A stretch of 64,000 nt of DNA from Phyto melanocephala (Eukaryota; Arthropoda; Insecta; Diptera; Rhinophoridae), in the NCBI GenBank assembly GCA_941918925.1, contig OW799233.1:79239797-79303796 (forward strand), given 5' to 3'. Position 1 is the first letter of the stretch. Every line of letters begins with the position of its first letter. The notes beneath the pieces are model-generated. The model searched no databases and had not been told where the DNA came from. It saw only the letters and a list, made by a program, of their open reading frames with translations. The position numbers and the translations under genes were made by a program. Positions 1 through 11,043 of the stretch are shown piece after piece.

Positions 1-353
1 AAATAAATTTTTAATACATTTTTTTGGTTTATTTGAGTCAACTTAAATTTATATGTAAATATGTATGTTTTAAAGATACATGTATAGTACATGGTGTTAT
101 ATAATGTGATTGCATTTCGGTGAGCATGTTATAAAGGTTTTTTTCATATAAAGTTTGACAATTTTAAATAAAAAGAGTAAAGAGAATATGTATGATATTT
201 TAATATTTCGATAGGAACAGCTGATCAATTGAAACTATCTAATTAAGTTTACTTTGGTATAGTATGTACATTTTTATGTACATAAATATTCAGCAAATAA
301 GATATTTTTAACTCATACAAACTGGTTCAGTAATTAAAGCTTGTTTTAACACG

Positions 354-359
354 TTTATT
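354..359 (-). promoter_or_regulatory. Poly(A) signal of the long Mf isoform
   Basis: AATAAA on the minus strand, about 36 nt downstream of the TAA at 395. The sequence beyond is AT-rich 3' UTR or flank. Confidence 0.5.
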
Positions 360-394
360 ATTATGTATGTATTAAATTTTAGATTGACATAATT

Positions 395-983
395 TTATTC
401 CTCTTCCGTTTCCTCTTCAGTGGTATCATCAATATTAACAGCGTTACCACCACTTATGTTCAGATCGATAGTGGGTTCTTCTTGTACTTCGGGAGAGACT
501 GGTTCTTCTACAATTGGTTCGTCGTTAGTTGTGGCAGTGGTTTCTGAATTTTCAGTTTGTTGGATTGATTGAAGCTCTTGAGCAGCGATTTCAGCCTCTT
601 GCCTCGCAATTTCTGCTAATTCAGCTGCTTGACGAGCTAATTCACCTTCGCGTTCTTCTTCGGCTTGTTTTTCGATTTCAGCCAATCTATTTATTTCCTC
701 TTCACGTATACGTTGCTCTTCTGCGAGACGAGTAGCTTCTTCAGCCTTACGGGCATTCTCTTCAGCTAGCCTAGCATCTTCAGCTAGTCTAGCTTCTTCA
801 GCTAGTCTAGCTTCTTCAGCTAGTCTAGCTTCTTCAGCTAGTCTAGATTCTTCAGCTAGTCTAGCTTCTTCAGCTAGTCTAGCTTCTTCAGCCAGTCTAG
901 CTTCTTTAGCTAGTATAGCTTCCTCTTCTAAACGTTTCTTTTCTTCTTCAGCAGCCTTAAGTTTTTCTTCCTTTTCGAGTGCT
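395..983 (-). CDS. Mf: Mf last exon, hexapeptide-repeat coiled coil and acidic C-terminus
   Basis: Follows a 72-nt intron (acceptor ATCCCTAG). Encodes about 195 residues: [20 protein letters not shown], then about nine copies of the hexapeptide ARLAEE, then [20 protein letters not shown], an Ala/Glu/Gln helix, and a disordered acidic end ([19 protein letters not shown], then TTEEETEEE) ending in TAA. The tail should form a long single helix or coiled coil. The hexapeptide array is encoded by near-identical 18-bp DNA repeats, so its length is likely to vary between alleles. An AATAAA lies 36 nt after the stop. Confidence 0.8.
757..920 (-). repeat. 18-bp tandem repeat coding for ARLAEE
   Basis: About nine copies of an 18-bp unit (plus strand CTTCTTCAGCTAGTCTAG) with few substitutions, all in frame, inside the last Mf exon. 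Each unit adds one ARLAEE hexapeptide. Codon use is nearly identical from unit to unit, which points to recent expansion by slippage or unequal exchange. Confidence 0.85.
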
Positions 984-1055
984 CTAGGGATATTAAAAAT
1001 AGTTTCACAATAAGCAGAAAGCTTTGAAGATTTACTTTATAATTCTAACACATAC

Positions 1056-1262
1056 TTCTTTTCAGCTTCTTGGGCTGCTTTCAGAGCTTCCTCAGCTTGT
1101 TTTTCGATTTCAGCTAAGCGGTTCGCCTCTGCTTCCTCTTCTTTGCGTTTTCGTTCCTCTTCAGCTAAACGTCTAGCCTCTTCGGCTTTACGGGCAGCTT
1201 CTTCTTTAGCTTGTTGTTCAGAAGCATTCTCGGCTTTGCAGTTAGCTTCCTCTTCTAGATAT
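1056..1262 (-). CDS. Mf: Mf internal exon, coiled coil
   Basis: 207 nt between acceptor TTTGTTTTAG and donor AGAA-GTATGT. Encodes YLEEEANCKAENASEQQAKE followed by EAARKAEEARRLAEEERKRK and [20 protein letters not shown]. It is an almost uninterrupted Glu/Ala/Lys/Arg helix. The leading A completes Lys with the AA of the upstream exon. The segment [12 protein letters not shown] recurs in the last exon, which suggests internal duplication of the coiled coil. Confidence 0.8.
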
Positions 1263-1558
1263 CTAAAACAAATTAATTAAACAATTATTTTAATATTATT
1301 TCCTTTTGAGAAATCTTACTAAAAAATAAAAAATTTATTCGCAATATATATAACAAATAATTAATTACAACTACCAATTTATATCAGTATTTCATTCCAC
1401 GCATAATAGCATAAAAAATAGTAGAAAAAGGTACATACATTTAATTAGGGAAAGGAAATTTTTTATTTAGTTTTTGTACTTGTACTTAAATATTAAAGCT
1501 ACTGGGCAAAAAATGTTTGCTTAAAATGTAAGAGTTACAAAATCAGTTTCATTTTTAT

Positions 1559-2110
1559 ACCCTTCACCTGTGGTGCACAAGGGTATATATAGCTTTGTCA
1601 TTCCGTTTGTAATTTCTACAATTTTCATTTCCGACCCCATAAAGTATATATTTTCTGAAAGCTTATGAATAGAGGAGTCGATTAAGCCATGACCGTCTGT
1701 CCGTGTGTTGGTTGAAATCAACTTTTAGAAGCAACTATATGTTCCTCAGATCTGTATATGGTATCAATCTCTTGGAAATATCCAGGAATGAATCGCTATT
1801 GAAATTCAGCACAATCGCCCCATAACTTTCTGATTTATGAGCAAAAAACCACGACCACCTCGTTTTTTTCACAATTACAACAACAACATACATATATACT
1901 GGTTAGAGTAAACGTGGCATGTGATCCCAGCTGAGTCAAAAAATTTTTGTTTTTATTTTATATAATATTTATATTTTTATTATTTTTTATAAATTTTTTG
2001 TAAAATTTTTTTAAATTTTTTTTTTCATTTTTTTATTGTTTTTTTTGTTTTAAATACATATTTTTTTTTTTTTTTTTGTGGAAACGTACATACGTAAACT
2101 CAATTTATAT
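1559..2110 (+). mobile_element. DINE-1-like element, family A, 3'-truncated
   Basis: Begins ACCCTTCACCTGTGGTGCAC, followed by GACCCCATAAAGTATATAT and the GTCTGTCC microsatellite core typical of DINE-1/INE-1 Helentron-related repeats. It continues through a tRNA-like CAGCTGAG stretch and a T-rich tract, but ends before the terminal hairpin. Confidence 0.7.
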
Positions 2111-2225
2111 ATTTTTTATCAAATGATATATTTTTGATTTTGCAAAAGTGAAGCCTGAGTTATCACTTAACATTATTTAAAATATATGTAGCTGCCATTT
2201 CATGATTCATAAGAGCAATTGGTTT

Positions 2226-2906
2226 GTTACACCCCTTTCTCACTAGGCAAGTCACTTGCTCAAGTTAGTTTTTTATTTTCTTTTATTTTTCTTTGAACTT
2301 GCTTTCATGTTCAGACTCAGCAACTGACTTGCCCAAGTTTCGTTCTCTTTTACTTATTATACTCTTCACACAGTGAAAAAGGGAATATATATAGGTTTGT
2401 CATTCCGTTTGAAATTTCTACAATTATCAATTATCTACACATACATACAAACGTGGTATACTGGTTAGAGTGAGCCAAAATTTTTTTTTTATTTTATATT
2501 TTATTCAAATTTTTATTGTTTTATTTTTAATTTTTCTTTTAATTTATTTTTTTTAAGCACATAAGTAAACTAAATGTATAATATTACAATGGGATGTTTT
2601 TATATATGTATGTTTTGTATGTACGTATTTCATATGAGATAAATGGTGACATAAACAATTGTTGTTGAATGGCTACACGTTGTGAAGGGTATATAAGATT
2701 CGGCATGGCCGAATATAGCACTCTTGTTTGTTTTTATTACTCTTTTGTTTTTGGTTTCTCAACAAAAACTTGCTCGTACTTGCCGAGTACAGGCAAGTGT
2801 GTACTCAAAAATGAGCAAGTTTCTTCCTCTTAACCCGACCTTACCCCTTTTGCCTATAAACACAACACTTGCGCAAGTGACTTGCCTAGTGAGAAAGGCG
2901 TGTTAC
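2226..2906. mobile_element. Foldback MITE with a DINE inserted
   Basis: Arms at 2226-2262 and 2868-2906 are inverted copies (CTTTCTCACTAGGCAAGTCA and its reverse complement). Further AAGTTTG/CTTGC-type inverted pairs lie inward. A family A DINE (2361-2730) occupies the centre. No protein is encoded. The class is uncertain; a hAT fragment lies just downstream. Confidence 0.55.
2361..2730 (+). mobile_element. DINE-1-like element, short family A variant
   Basis: Starts ACTCTTCACACAGTGAAAAA and ends in a hairpin (TTCGGCATGGCCGAA) followed by TATAGCACTCTTG, the 3' signature of family A. The middle is deleted compared with full copies of about 750 bp. It lies inside the foldback MITE. Confidence 0.7.
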
Positions 2907-3174
2907 AAAATGCTTGTTATTGCTTGCTTATTCTGTAAGCTCTTGACATTCACAAAAGCATTGAATCAGTTTGAGTGTTTTGAATATACGCAGAGCTTTT
3001 AGAGTTAATATACACTTTCCTATATGATGATGCGGTAAGTAATTTAAGACTGCATTTAAGGTGATATTTATTACATTTTATTACATTATATTATATTTAT
3101 TACATATATTATATTTATTACATATTGTATTTGTTGTTTTTATTAATTATTGTAATAGGAAATGAAACTATATT

Positions 3175-3465
3175 TTAATCATATTTGTACACTGAATTCA
3201 AGAAAATCAAATTATTTTCAGTTTTTGGCCCAATACGGTTACGTTTTTCAGTTATTATGTTACCTGCGGCAGAAAAAACTCGTTCTGAAGCTGCGCTGCT
3301 TGCAGGTATAGCCAAAATATTTTGGGCAAACTTATATAACCGAGGGTATTCTGATTTATGACTTTCCCACCACTGCATAACATCAAAATTAAGATCAACT
3401 CGTATTTTTAGATAACTGTAACGGTTTATTTCATTAGATAACAAGACGAAAAACATCATTTTCAA
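3175..3465 (-). pseudogene. hAT transposase C-terminal (dimerisation) fragment
   Basis: An open frame of 96 codons ends in a stop at 3175. It contains WWESHKSEYPRLYKFAQNIL and IPASSAASERVFSAAGNI, the hallmark of the hAT C-terminal dimerisation region. Only the last part of a transposase of usually 600 residues or more remains, with no ends recognised. It is a dead relic. Confidence 0.85.
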
Positions 3466-3479
3466 TATTTTGTTTTATT

Positions 3480-4460
3480 TCAGAGTTCATCTTAAGCACC
3501 TATTAAACAAATTAAGGCACTAATTTTGCACTATGCAATCAACTTATCACTGAGCTTTTATGAATCATTTGAATGGTTCGTATACAAATCAAAAGACAGT
3601 TATAATTTTTGAGTTGTTATTGCTAACGGCATTCAAAAAGTGATTGAGAAAAATACAAGCAATTGTGAGAGCACAAATAATGCAAGCAATGTTATTAGTA
3701 CATATTGATGATTGAAAACAAAACAAAAGCAGTGAGTTCATACATATAGAAAAAAAGTGAATCAACTCATGAACATCACTGATACATATGTACGTATTTC
3801 ATATGAGATGAATGGTGATACAAACAATTGTTATTGCATGACTACACGTTGTGAATATAAAATTTTAATGTGAATCATTTTTATTTTGGCTAAAGTTCAT
3901 TTGTTCTTTTATTTAATTTTATAATTCAAATTAAATTAAATTGCAACTATTTTTAGGAATATTCTTTCTAATATTATTTCCGATATTAGCCGAGTGGAAT
4001 GCATTTTCGAAATCAGCTACGATTTCATCATCAGCACTCTTCATCGGTATACTACTATGTGATTTAAAATTCCTATTTATGTTACAATTCAATGAAATTT
4101 GAATTAGTGAATCTTAGTATTAATTTTCAAATTTGTTGAATTTTTACTTCACCTATCAAATGACATTTCTTTATTCAACATGTTCATATTCTTTTATATT
4201 CGTAATACATTTTTTCGTTATGCTTTCAATCACCTTTCAATACCCATCCTTTGGCTGGAATTGTTGAAAGCAAGGTTGTGTTTTCATTTTCATAAGTCCA
4301 TCTAGCTGATAGACACTTAACAATGAATTCTTGAATGTCATTAACACCGTGCCATGTGTGTTATGATTATATATTATTATAGTAATGAGACTTTCATGTT
4401 ATTATCAAAAATTTACTATTTATGAATTTATTTATTTATTTATATATATATGTATATATA
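3480..4460. other. Intron sequence without a gene
   Basis: AT-rich. Holds only a 3' fragment of a family A DINE at about 3785-3855 (ends CACGTTGTGAA, hairpin missing). I see no further coding or repeat structure. Confidence 0.5.
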
Positions 4461-4682
4461 CACAGAAAAAAATATCCCTTAAATTTGTTTAATTAATTGA
4501 CTTTTTGATTTGTTTTAAAATTCTAATTATATTTTTCATTTACTGAATTAATTTTTTTAATTGATATTAAATATTCTCAAAAAACAAAGAGATTTCTGTC
4601 AGTTGAATTAAATAAATAAAAAATGTTATTTTAAATAAAATTTTTTAAAATTGAATTTCTTAGAATTAATTTCATATAATTA

Positions 4683-7600
4683 CACTGTGCAAGAAATTTA
4701 CACTTTTTTTCGTGACAAGCTGGGCACCTGGCGTTTTAACATAATTCGGGTACGCTGAATTCAGTGGTGCCCGCGGTTTTTTAAGATTGGCTCTGGTTTT
4801 TGAGATATACCGTTATTTCGAAAATGGAGGAGGTTGCACAACATATGTTCGCGTAACTCAAAAACGCTTTAGCTTATTGAAAAAACTTAAAAATTCCGCA
4901 ATAAAATTTCCTTTAAGAAAACTAAAACTTCTTTCTAATATCCGCAATCGTTTTAGACCCATAATTTTTTTTTGAAAAAAAAATTATTTTTTTTATGAAA
5001 ATTTCAATCAAAAAATGCAGCTAGGCTTCTAATTTTTTGCAGACATATAAAAAATAAAGCTGATAACAAAACAAGCCATAAATCTTTAAAATCTGTTGGC
5101 AACTTTTGATTTTATTCACAAAAGTCGACAAATTTTGGTTAATTTTAGAATTTCATAAAACGCAATATTTGTATGGGAGCCCCCCTAAGAAGTGGAGTTA
5201 CCGATTAAAAAATTCTTAGAATTAAGAAATAAAGTCATAAATGCTTTCATCTTTGTATTTTATTGTGCTTACAAAACAACACAAATCGGTCTTTTATTGT
5301 GGTGTCAAAACCGCATTAATTATTACTACTAATATACATAAATACAATCAATTCCTTAATAATTGCATTTAAACTTTTAACCAAACACCGAAGTATAAAA
5401 AGATGAACCGTTTTTTTTTCCTCTCCTGAAAAATTTTATTTTTTGAGATACGAGGTTGAGGAAGTAAGGCATCGATATTCTATTTTTATACCTGGAACAG
5501 GTAGAAATATTATTCGTCCTGGTTTTTTTTTACAAAACAATTACAGTATAAATAAGAGTTCCTCAACCCCTTCACTGTCATATGGAAAGTGCTTGCGAAA
5601 GTGATCAGTGAAGTTTAAAGCCTTTGACAGTCTTGTATCTAATCAGTTATATTGAAATATCTAAGATGGAGGCGTGTAAAAAGTTTAATTACTTTTGTTA
5701 TGTGTGTGGGAAATATGAAAATATGCCAAGTCGCCGTAAAATCACTACTGAAACAAGTACCTTGTATGAATCATATTTTTCTTTAAGTGTTATATATGGT
5801 AAGAGTTGGACACCATCAATAGTGTGTACCCACTGCATTTACCATTTAAATAGGTGGGGAAAAAATGCAGACGCCATGCCATTTGGTGTTCCAATGATTT
5901 GGAGAGATCCCATAGTTCATGTTGAAAATAAGTGTTATGCGTGCATTAATTATATAGCGGGTATGAACAGAAGAAAAATGACTTATATATCTTATACTGA
6001 AACAACATATGCTCGATTTCCGCTGCCACATTCTGATGAAATTCCTGTTCCGGATAGCCATATACCAACAGAATATATTCCCTCAATACTTCATTCTGTT
6101 GAAGCGGGTGGACCAGCTACTTCAATGTATCAACCGTCATGCATCACGGTTCCCTGCAGTCACAATGAAATCACGCAATATCGTCTGGATATAATGGTAC
6201 GGCGTCTAAAATTAGTTTAGTGACAAAAGAGTTAAAACGAGCTAATATTTTAGCAGCAGGTGTACAAATATACGGGGCTATCAATCGCCATAGACGATTT
6301 ACGACTTTTTTTAAATCTATTGAGAATAAATTTATCGCGTATTGTACTGACATCCGCGGCTTGGTTTTAACAATGCAAAATGAATATAATCCTGGAGATT
6401 GGCGCTTATTCATTGATTCTTCCAAAAGTAGCTTAAAAACAGTTTTGCTACATGTCACTAATTTAAAAAGTCCTATTCCGATAGCACTAAGCACAAATAT
6501 TAAAGAGACATACGCATCAGTGAAAAAATAATGCAGTTAATTAAATATAAAGACCACAAGTAAAAAATATGCGCAGATTTAAAAGTGGTAGCACTTTTAA
6601 GAGGCATGCAATTGGGCTATACTAAAAATATGTGCTTCATGTGCTTATGGAATACGCGTTTCGATGGCGGCCAGTTAAATAAACGGGATTGGGCTTTACG
6701 TGAGGAAAGCAGATTGCATAGAAACAATGTTATTGAATTACCACTTGTGCCGATGAAAAAGATTTTTCTTCCTCCACTCCACATCAAACTGGGTATTGCA
6801 AAAAATTTAATAAAAACATTGAGCCCAGATGGTGTTGCTTTTACCGAATTGCACCGAATTTTTCCACGATTAAGCGGCATGAAAGTAAAATAAGGTATGA
6901 ACTCTAACTACTTTATTAGATTAGATTTATATTTCTTATCATAATGTTTTTATTTTACAGGAACTCTTAATGGACCGGACATTCGTCGTCTTATGAAGGA
7001 CCATGAATTTGAGGTTGCATTGAATGATATCGAGCTATTGGCCTGGAATTGTGTGAAATCAGTAATAGAAAATGTATTAGGAAATCATCGGTCTGAAAAC
7101 TGGCGAATTTTAATCAAAAATATGCTAACCGCATTTAAAAAACTTAAACGTTAGAATGCCATTGAAAATACATTTTTTGCATTGCCATGCCGAAAAATTT
7201 AATGAACAATCACCAGCCGAGTCTGATGAACATGGCGAGAGATTTCACCAAGTAACAGCCAGGCTCGAACACTGGTATAGCGGCAAACAACTTGATTCGC
7301 TATTAGGGGATATTTGTTGGAATCTGCAGGAGGAAGAAGAATACATTTCTAAATAAAAACTTTAACTTTAGCTACTTAACAACAAAAATTTTTTAGTTTG
7401 GTTATTATAAAAAAATACATCTTTTCTGAAAAAATCAAAAGTTGTAGACAGATTTTAATCACTAATAGCTTATTTTGTTTGGAAATTTGCTTTTAATACG
7501 CGTAGAACTCTAGCCTTAAATTTTGCACCTGCGGCGCCTGAGATACCCCTAGACGGGCCAAATGACCAGCGCAACTTTATTTTTCATTCCCATCATTTGT

Positions 7601-8231
7601 TTCTAAGGCCTAGGATTCACTCCTAGGGGGATAAAATGTATGACCGACCTCCAATGTTTTTTGTTCTTAACATTTTCTTAAATTATACTTTTCCTTTATC
7701 ACCATCCCTTAGGGGGGATTTGTTTTATGAAATTCTTAAATTAACTAAAATTTGTCGACTTTTGTGAATAGATTCAAAAGTCGCTAACAGATTTTAAAGA
7801 TTTATGACTTGTTTTGTTACCAGCTTCGTTTTTTATATGCCTGCAAAAAATTAGAAGCCTAGCTGCATTTTTTGATTTTTTATGAATTTTTAAAACACAA
7901 AAATTTCGAAATTTTAATAAAAAAAATGAATTTTTTTTTCAAAAAAAAAATTATGTTTCTAAAACGATTGCGGATATTAGAAAGAAGTTTTACTTTTCTT
8001 AAAGGAAATTTTATTGCAGAATTGCGGTTTTTTAAGTTTTTTCAATAAGCTAAAGCGTTTTTGAGTTACGCGAACATATGTTGTGCAACCTCCTCCATTT
8101 TCGAAATAACGGTATATCTCGAAAACCAGAGCCAATCCTACTGGGTACGTGGGTACCATTAGATTCAGCGTACCCGAATTATGTTAAAACGCCAGTTGCC
8201 CGGCTTGTCTGTTTTTTCAACTAGCATAGTG
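4683..8231. mobile_element. DNA transposon with long TIRs, Chapaev-3-like (family 1)
   Basis: Ends CACTGTGC and GCATAGTG, with imperfect terminal inverted repeats of about 500 bp (for example GGCGTTTTAACATAATTCGG near both ends). It is flanked by TTA on both sides, and the paralogous MITE at 28263-29258 shows the empty site with a single TTA-like triplet. CAC ends plus a 3-bp T-W-A duplication suggest the CMC/Chapaev-3 group; that assignment rests on memory of the superfamily. It encodes a broken transposase at 5669-7356. Confidence 0.7.
5669..7356 (+). pseudogene. DDE transposase of the FCYVCG-type family, broken
   Basis: Reading pieces in order: an N-terminal zinc-binding region (FNYFCYVCGKYENMPSRR, then C..C pairs and a CYAC pair), WRLFIDSSKSSLKTVLLH with a candidate first Asp, DLKVVALLRGMQLGYTK with a candidate second Asp, a CFMCLW pair, LPPLHIKLGIAKNLIKTL, a short intron at about 6895-6960 (GTATGA...TTACAG), LNGPDIRRLMKD, KIHFLHCHAE and SDEHGERFHQ with a candidate Glu. 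Frame shifts near 6210 and 7150 and a gap near 6540 disable it. This family is common in arthropod and Hydra genomes as uncharacterised proteins. Calling these residues the DDE triad is my inference. Confidence 0.7.
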
Positions 8232-8675
8232 TTATTATTCAATGAGCAGAATAATAAAAAATAGTAGACAATATGAAAGAAAAAGTTCTGGTAAGTGAAA
8301 ATATATAAAAATATGTTCAGTTTTAAATATAATAAATGGTTTCAGTTTCATTGTAGATGTGTCCAAATCCAATAATTATTGTATCCCCTTATATTGCTCA
8401 GAATTCTCATTTTAGTAGGTAAGTTTGTTGAATTTCTTCACTCTGTCTGATCAAGCCTTTTCACCGGTTAATATTCCTTTGTATCTAGGTTGTTGATGCT
8501 ACCAGTTATTTTTGGATCTCCGGCTTTCGATATGGTATAGTATGTCTACTTATGGAACCCTACTTCTTACGCTAAATTATTTTTATATAAATAATGAAAT
8601 GTAAAAACATAGATTCATATGTACCAAATATATATATTTTTTTAATTTATTTTCTAAACAGGTTAAATAATTATA

Positions 8676-9424
8676 CCCTTCACCTGTGGTGCACAAGGGT
8701 ATATATAGCTTTGTCATTCCGTTTGTAATTTCTACAATTTTCATTTCCGACCCCATAAAGTATATATTTTCTGAAAGCTTATGAATAGAGGAGTCGATTA
8801 AGCCCTGACCGTCTGTCCGTCTGCCCGTCTGTCCGTGTGTTGGTTGAAATCAACTTTTAGAAGCAACTATATGTTCCTCAGATCTCTATGTGGTATCAAT
8901 CTCTTGGAAATATTCAGGAATGAATCGCTATTGAAATTCAGCACAATCGCCCAATAACTTTCTGAGATATGAGCAAAAAACCACGACCACCTCGTTTTTT
9001 TACACAATTACAACAACAACATACATACATAAATATATGTAAAAACCATACAAAAAAAGAAAAAATTACAAAAGGAAAAAATATTAAAAATAAAAAAAAA
9101 ATAATAAAAAAAATTTTAAAATAATTTAAAAAAAAATTTTAAAAAATTTTTTAAAAATTTTTTCAAAAAAATTTTTTAAAAAAATTAAAAAAAAAAATAT
9201 ATAAAAAAAAATAATAACAAAATATAAATAATATATTATATAAAATAAAATTTTTTTTGGCTCAGCTGGGATTCGATGCCACATTTATTCTAACCAGTAT
9301 ATACATATGTACGTATTTTATATAAGATGAATAGTGATACAAACAATTGTTATTGCATGACTACATGTTGTGAAGGGTATATAAGATTCGGCACGGCCGA
9401 ATATAGCACTGTTACTTGTTTTTG
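8676..9424 (+). mobile_element. DINE-1-like element, family A, full length
   Basis: About 749 bp. 5' end CCCTTCACCTGTGGTGCAC, GTCTGTCC core, A-rich centre, GGCTCAGCTGGGATTCGATG, then CATGTTGTGAAGGGTATATA and the hairpin TTCGGCACGGCCGAA ending ACTTGTTTTTG. The paralogous MITE at 28263-29258 shows the uninterrupted site, and no target duplication is present, as expected for Helitron/Helentron insertion. Confidence 0.8.
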
Positions 9425-9959
9425 TTATTGATATAATAAATAATTTTATTATATAATTACCAAATTTAAATTATAGACATGATTAAATTAATTAAAATCA
9501 TTTTGGGAAAAAGTGGAAATTTTAATTAATTTTTTAATACTGTTTTAATTGATATTTTCTCAACATTTGTTCATTTAAAACTATTAATTTTCATTTAATA
9601 AATAGTATCATTTTGATGATTGGAGCCAAATTAAACAATTTTTTAATTGTTAATATTAATTTCGTAATTGAAGTTCATATTTATTTTTTCTGTGTATCGT
9701 CTAAATTTCTTGCTCTTTTTTAATTGATATTTGATTTTTATTTAAGCTTGAGATAAATTTTTTTGTTTTTTTTTTAAAAAAAATATTTATTAGTAACCAA
9801 TATTTCGCTACCAAACAATGGGTAGCTTCTTCAGGGTAAATATGTATACAAATTCCATATACACATACATATTTACCCTGAAGAAGCTACCCATTCTTTG
9901 GTTTAGTCATTCAAAAACAAAATAATTTTACATTTCACAATATTAACATTTAAGGAAAA

Positions 9960-10480
9960 ATCAATATGTCGATAAACTTTATTGAATTCGGTAGAAGTCC
10001 TTAAAAACGAATCGAAGTTCTGAAAACTTTGACTGATAGCGGACAAAAATTACGTGTAGAACGTGATGGTACATTAAAAAAGATATTCGCTAATAGGAAA
10101 TCAGAGCATATACATTCTTTTATTAAATTTAGAACAAACGTTACATTTAGCATTGTTCTTCGACTTTTTAAAGTATAAGTCGGCAGGTTTAACGAATTCC
10201 AGTTTAGGCCTCGAAGACAAAATAACAGGAACTGTTTTTGCACAGATTCAATACTATTGATGTAAACATTGTAAGTTGGATCCTAAATTATTGAACCATA
10301 CTCAAGAATAGGCCTGACAGGAGAAGTATACAACGATTTATGAATCCAAGGACAGCACGTGCTTTATTAACAGTTAAAGAGATATGCTATATAAAATTTA
10401 GTTTAGCATCTAATAAGATTCCAAGATCGGAATGGTTGTTATTTCACCGTTAAATGGAAATGTGTTCATTTATAAAATGT
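9960..10480 (-). pseudogene. Jockey-like non-LTR retrotransposon, RT C-terminal fragment
   Basis: Minus-strand reading gives RPILEYGSII, a stop, then DPTYNVYINSIESVQKQFLL, FCLRGLNWN and a downstream NVPSRSTRNF block. These are the conserved end of the reverse transcriptase and thumb in Jockey-type elements. The same family is represented at 58340-59030. Internal stops show decay. Confidence 0.65.
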
Positions 10481-10545
10481 TTTAAGTTTAATTTCGATTA
10501 TGCGTAGATGCAGTTTAGTGTTTGCAAAATTTTAAACACATACAT

Positions 10546-10602
10546 GGAAACACAAAAAAATATGGATTTAAATTAAGAAAATAACATACATACATACATA
10601 CA

Positions 10603-10636
<34 letters not shown>

Positions 10637-10840
10637 CATACATACATATGTATATGTATGTATATAAAAATTTTATTTGATTTTGCTCCAATCATCATCA
10701 AAAACATTAGTTAAATAAAGGTTTATAGTTATATTAGAAAAATTTTGAAAACAATTTAATTAAACTAGTGTTAAAATATAAATACAGATGTTATGGAACA
10801 GTTAAAACAATTTTAATTAATTTTTAATCTCACGTAAAAT
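10546..10840. mobile_element. Diverged TA-type MITE copy with CATA microsatellite
   Basis: ACACAAAAAAATATGG and GATTTTGCTCCAATCATCA match, in reverse orientation, the end region of the MITE at 9600-9694. A (CATA)n tract of about 75 bp (10586-10660) sits between them. Confidence 0.45.
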
Positions 10841-11043
10841 TAAATTTTTTGAATTTTATTATAATAAAGTATTAATTGTATTAGTTACTCCAGTATCCAA
10901 TGGATTTAGATGACTCTGAATTATTTTATCTCTCATCTAAGAGGAACAGACCAAAAATAAAGGGGTTGTCCAACTAAATATAATGCACGATGATAGTTGC
11001 GAATGACAGCTTAATGCAGCGATGTCAACTATTTACAGCCTAA

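Larger units (their letters stand above)
4461..9694. mobile_element. TA-flanked AT-rich MITE, copy 1 (split by two insertions)
   Basis: Left end CACAGAAAAAAATAT at 4461 and right end TATTTTTTCTGTG at 9694, flanked by TA. It matches the uninterrupted copy at 28263-29258 along its length. The 4683-8231 transposon and the 8676-9424 DINE are later insertions, so the MITE itself is only about 950 bp. Tc1/mariner-like by its TA target; no coding capacity. Confidence 0.75.

Noticed and set aside
529..735. Plus-strand 68-codon frame opposite the last Mf exon
   Set aside because: Antisense shadow of the GA-rich coiled-coil exon.
1521..1721. 66-codon frame with GSEMKIVEITNGMTKLYIPL (repeated at 27547-27735)
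   Set aside because: Translation of the conserved DINE 5' core, not a gene.
10586..10660. CATA tandem array considered as a CRISPR-like or satellite repeat
   Set aside because: A simple tetranucleotide microsatellite without spacers, in a eukaryotic intron.
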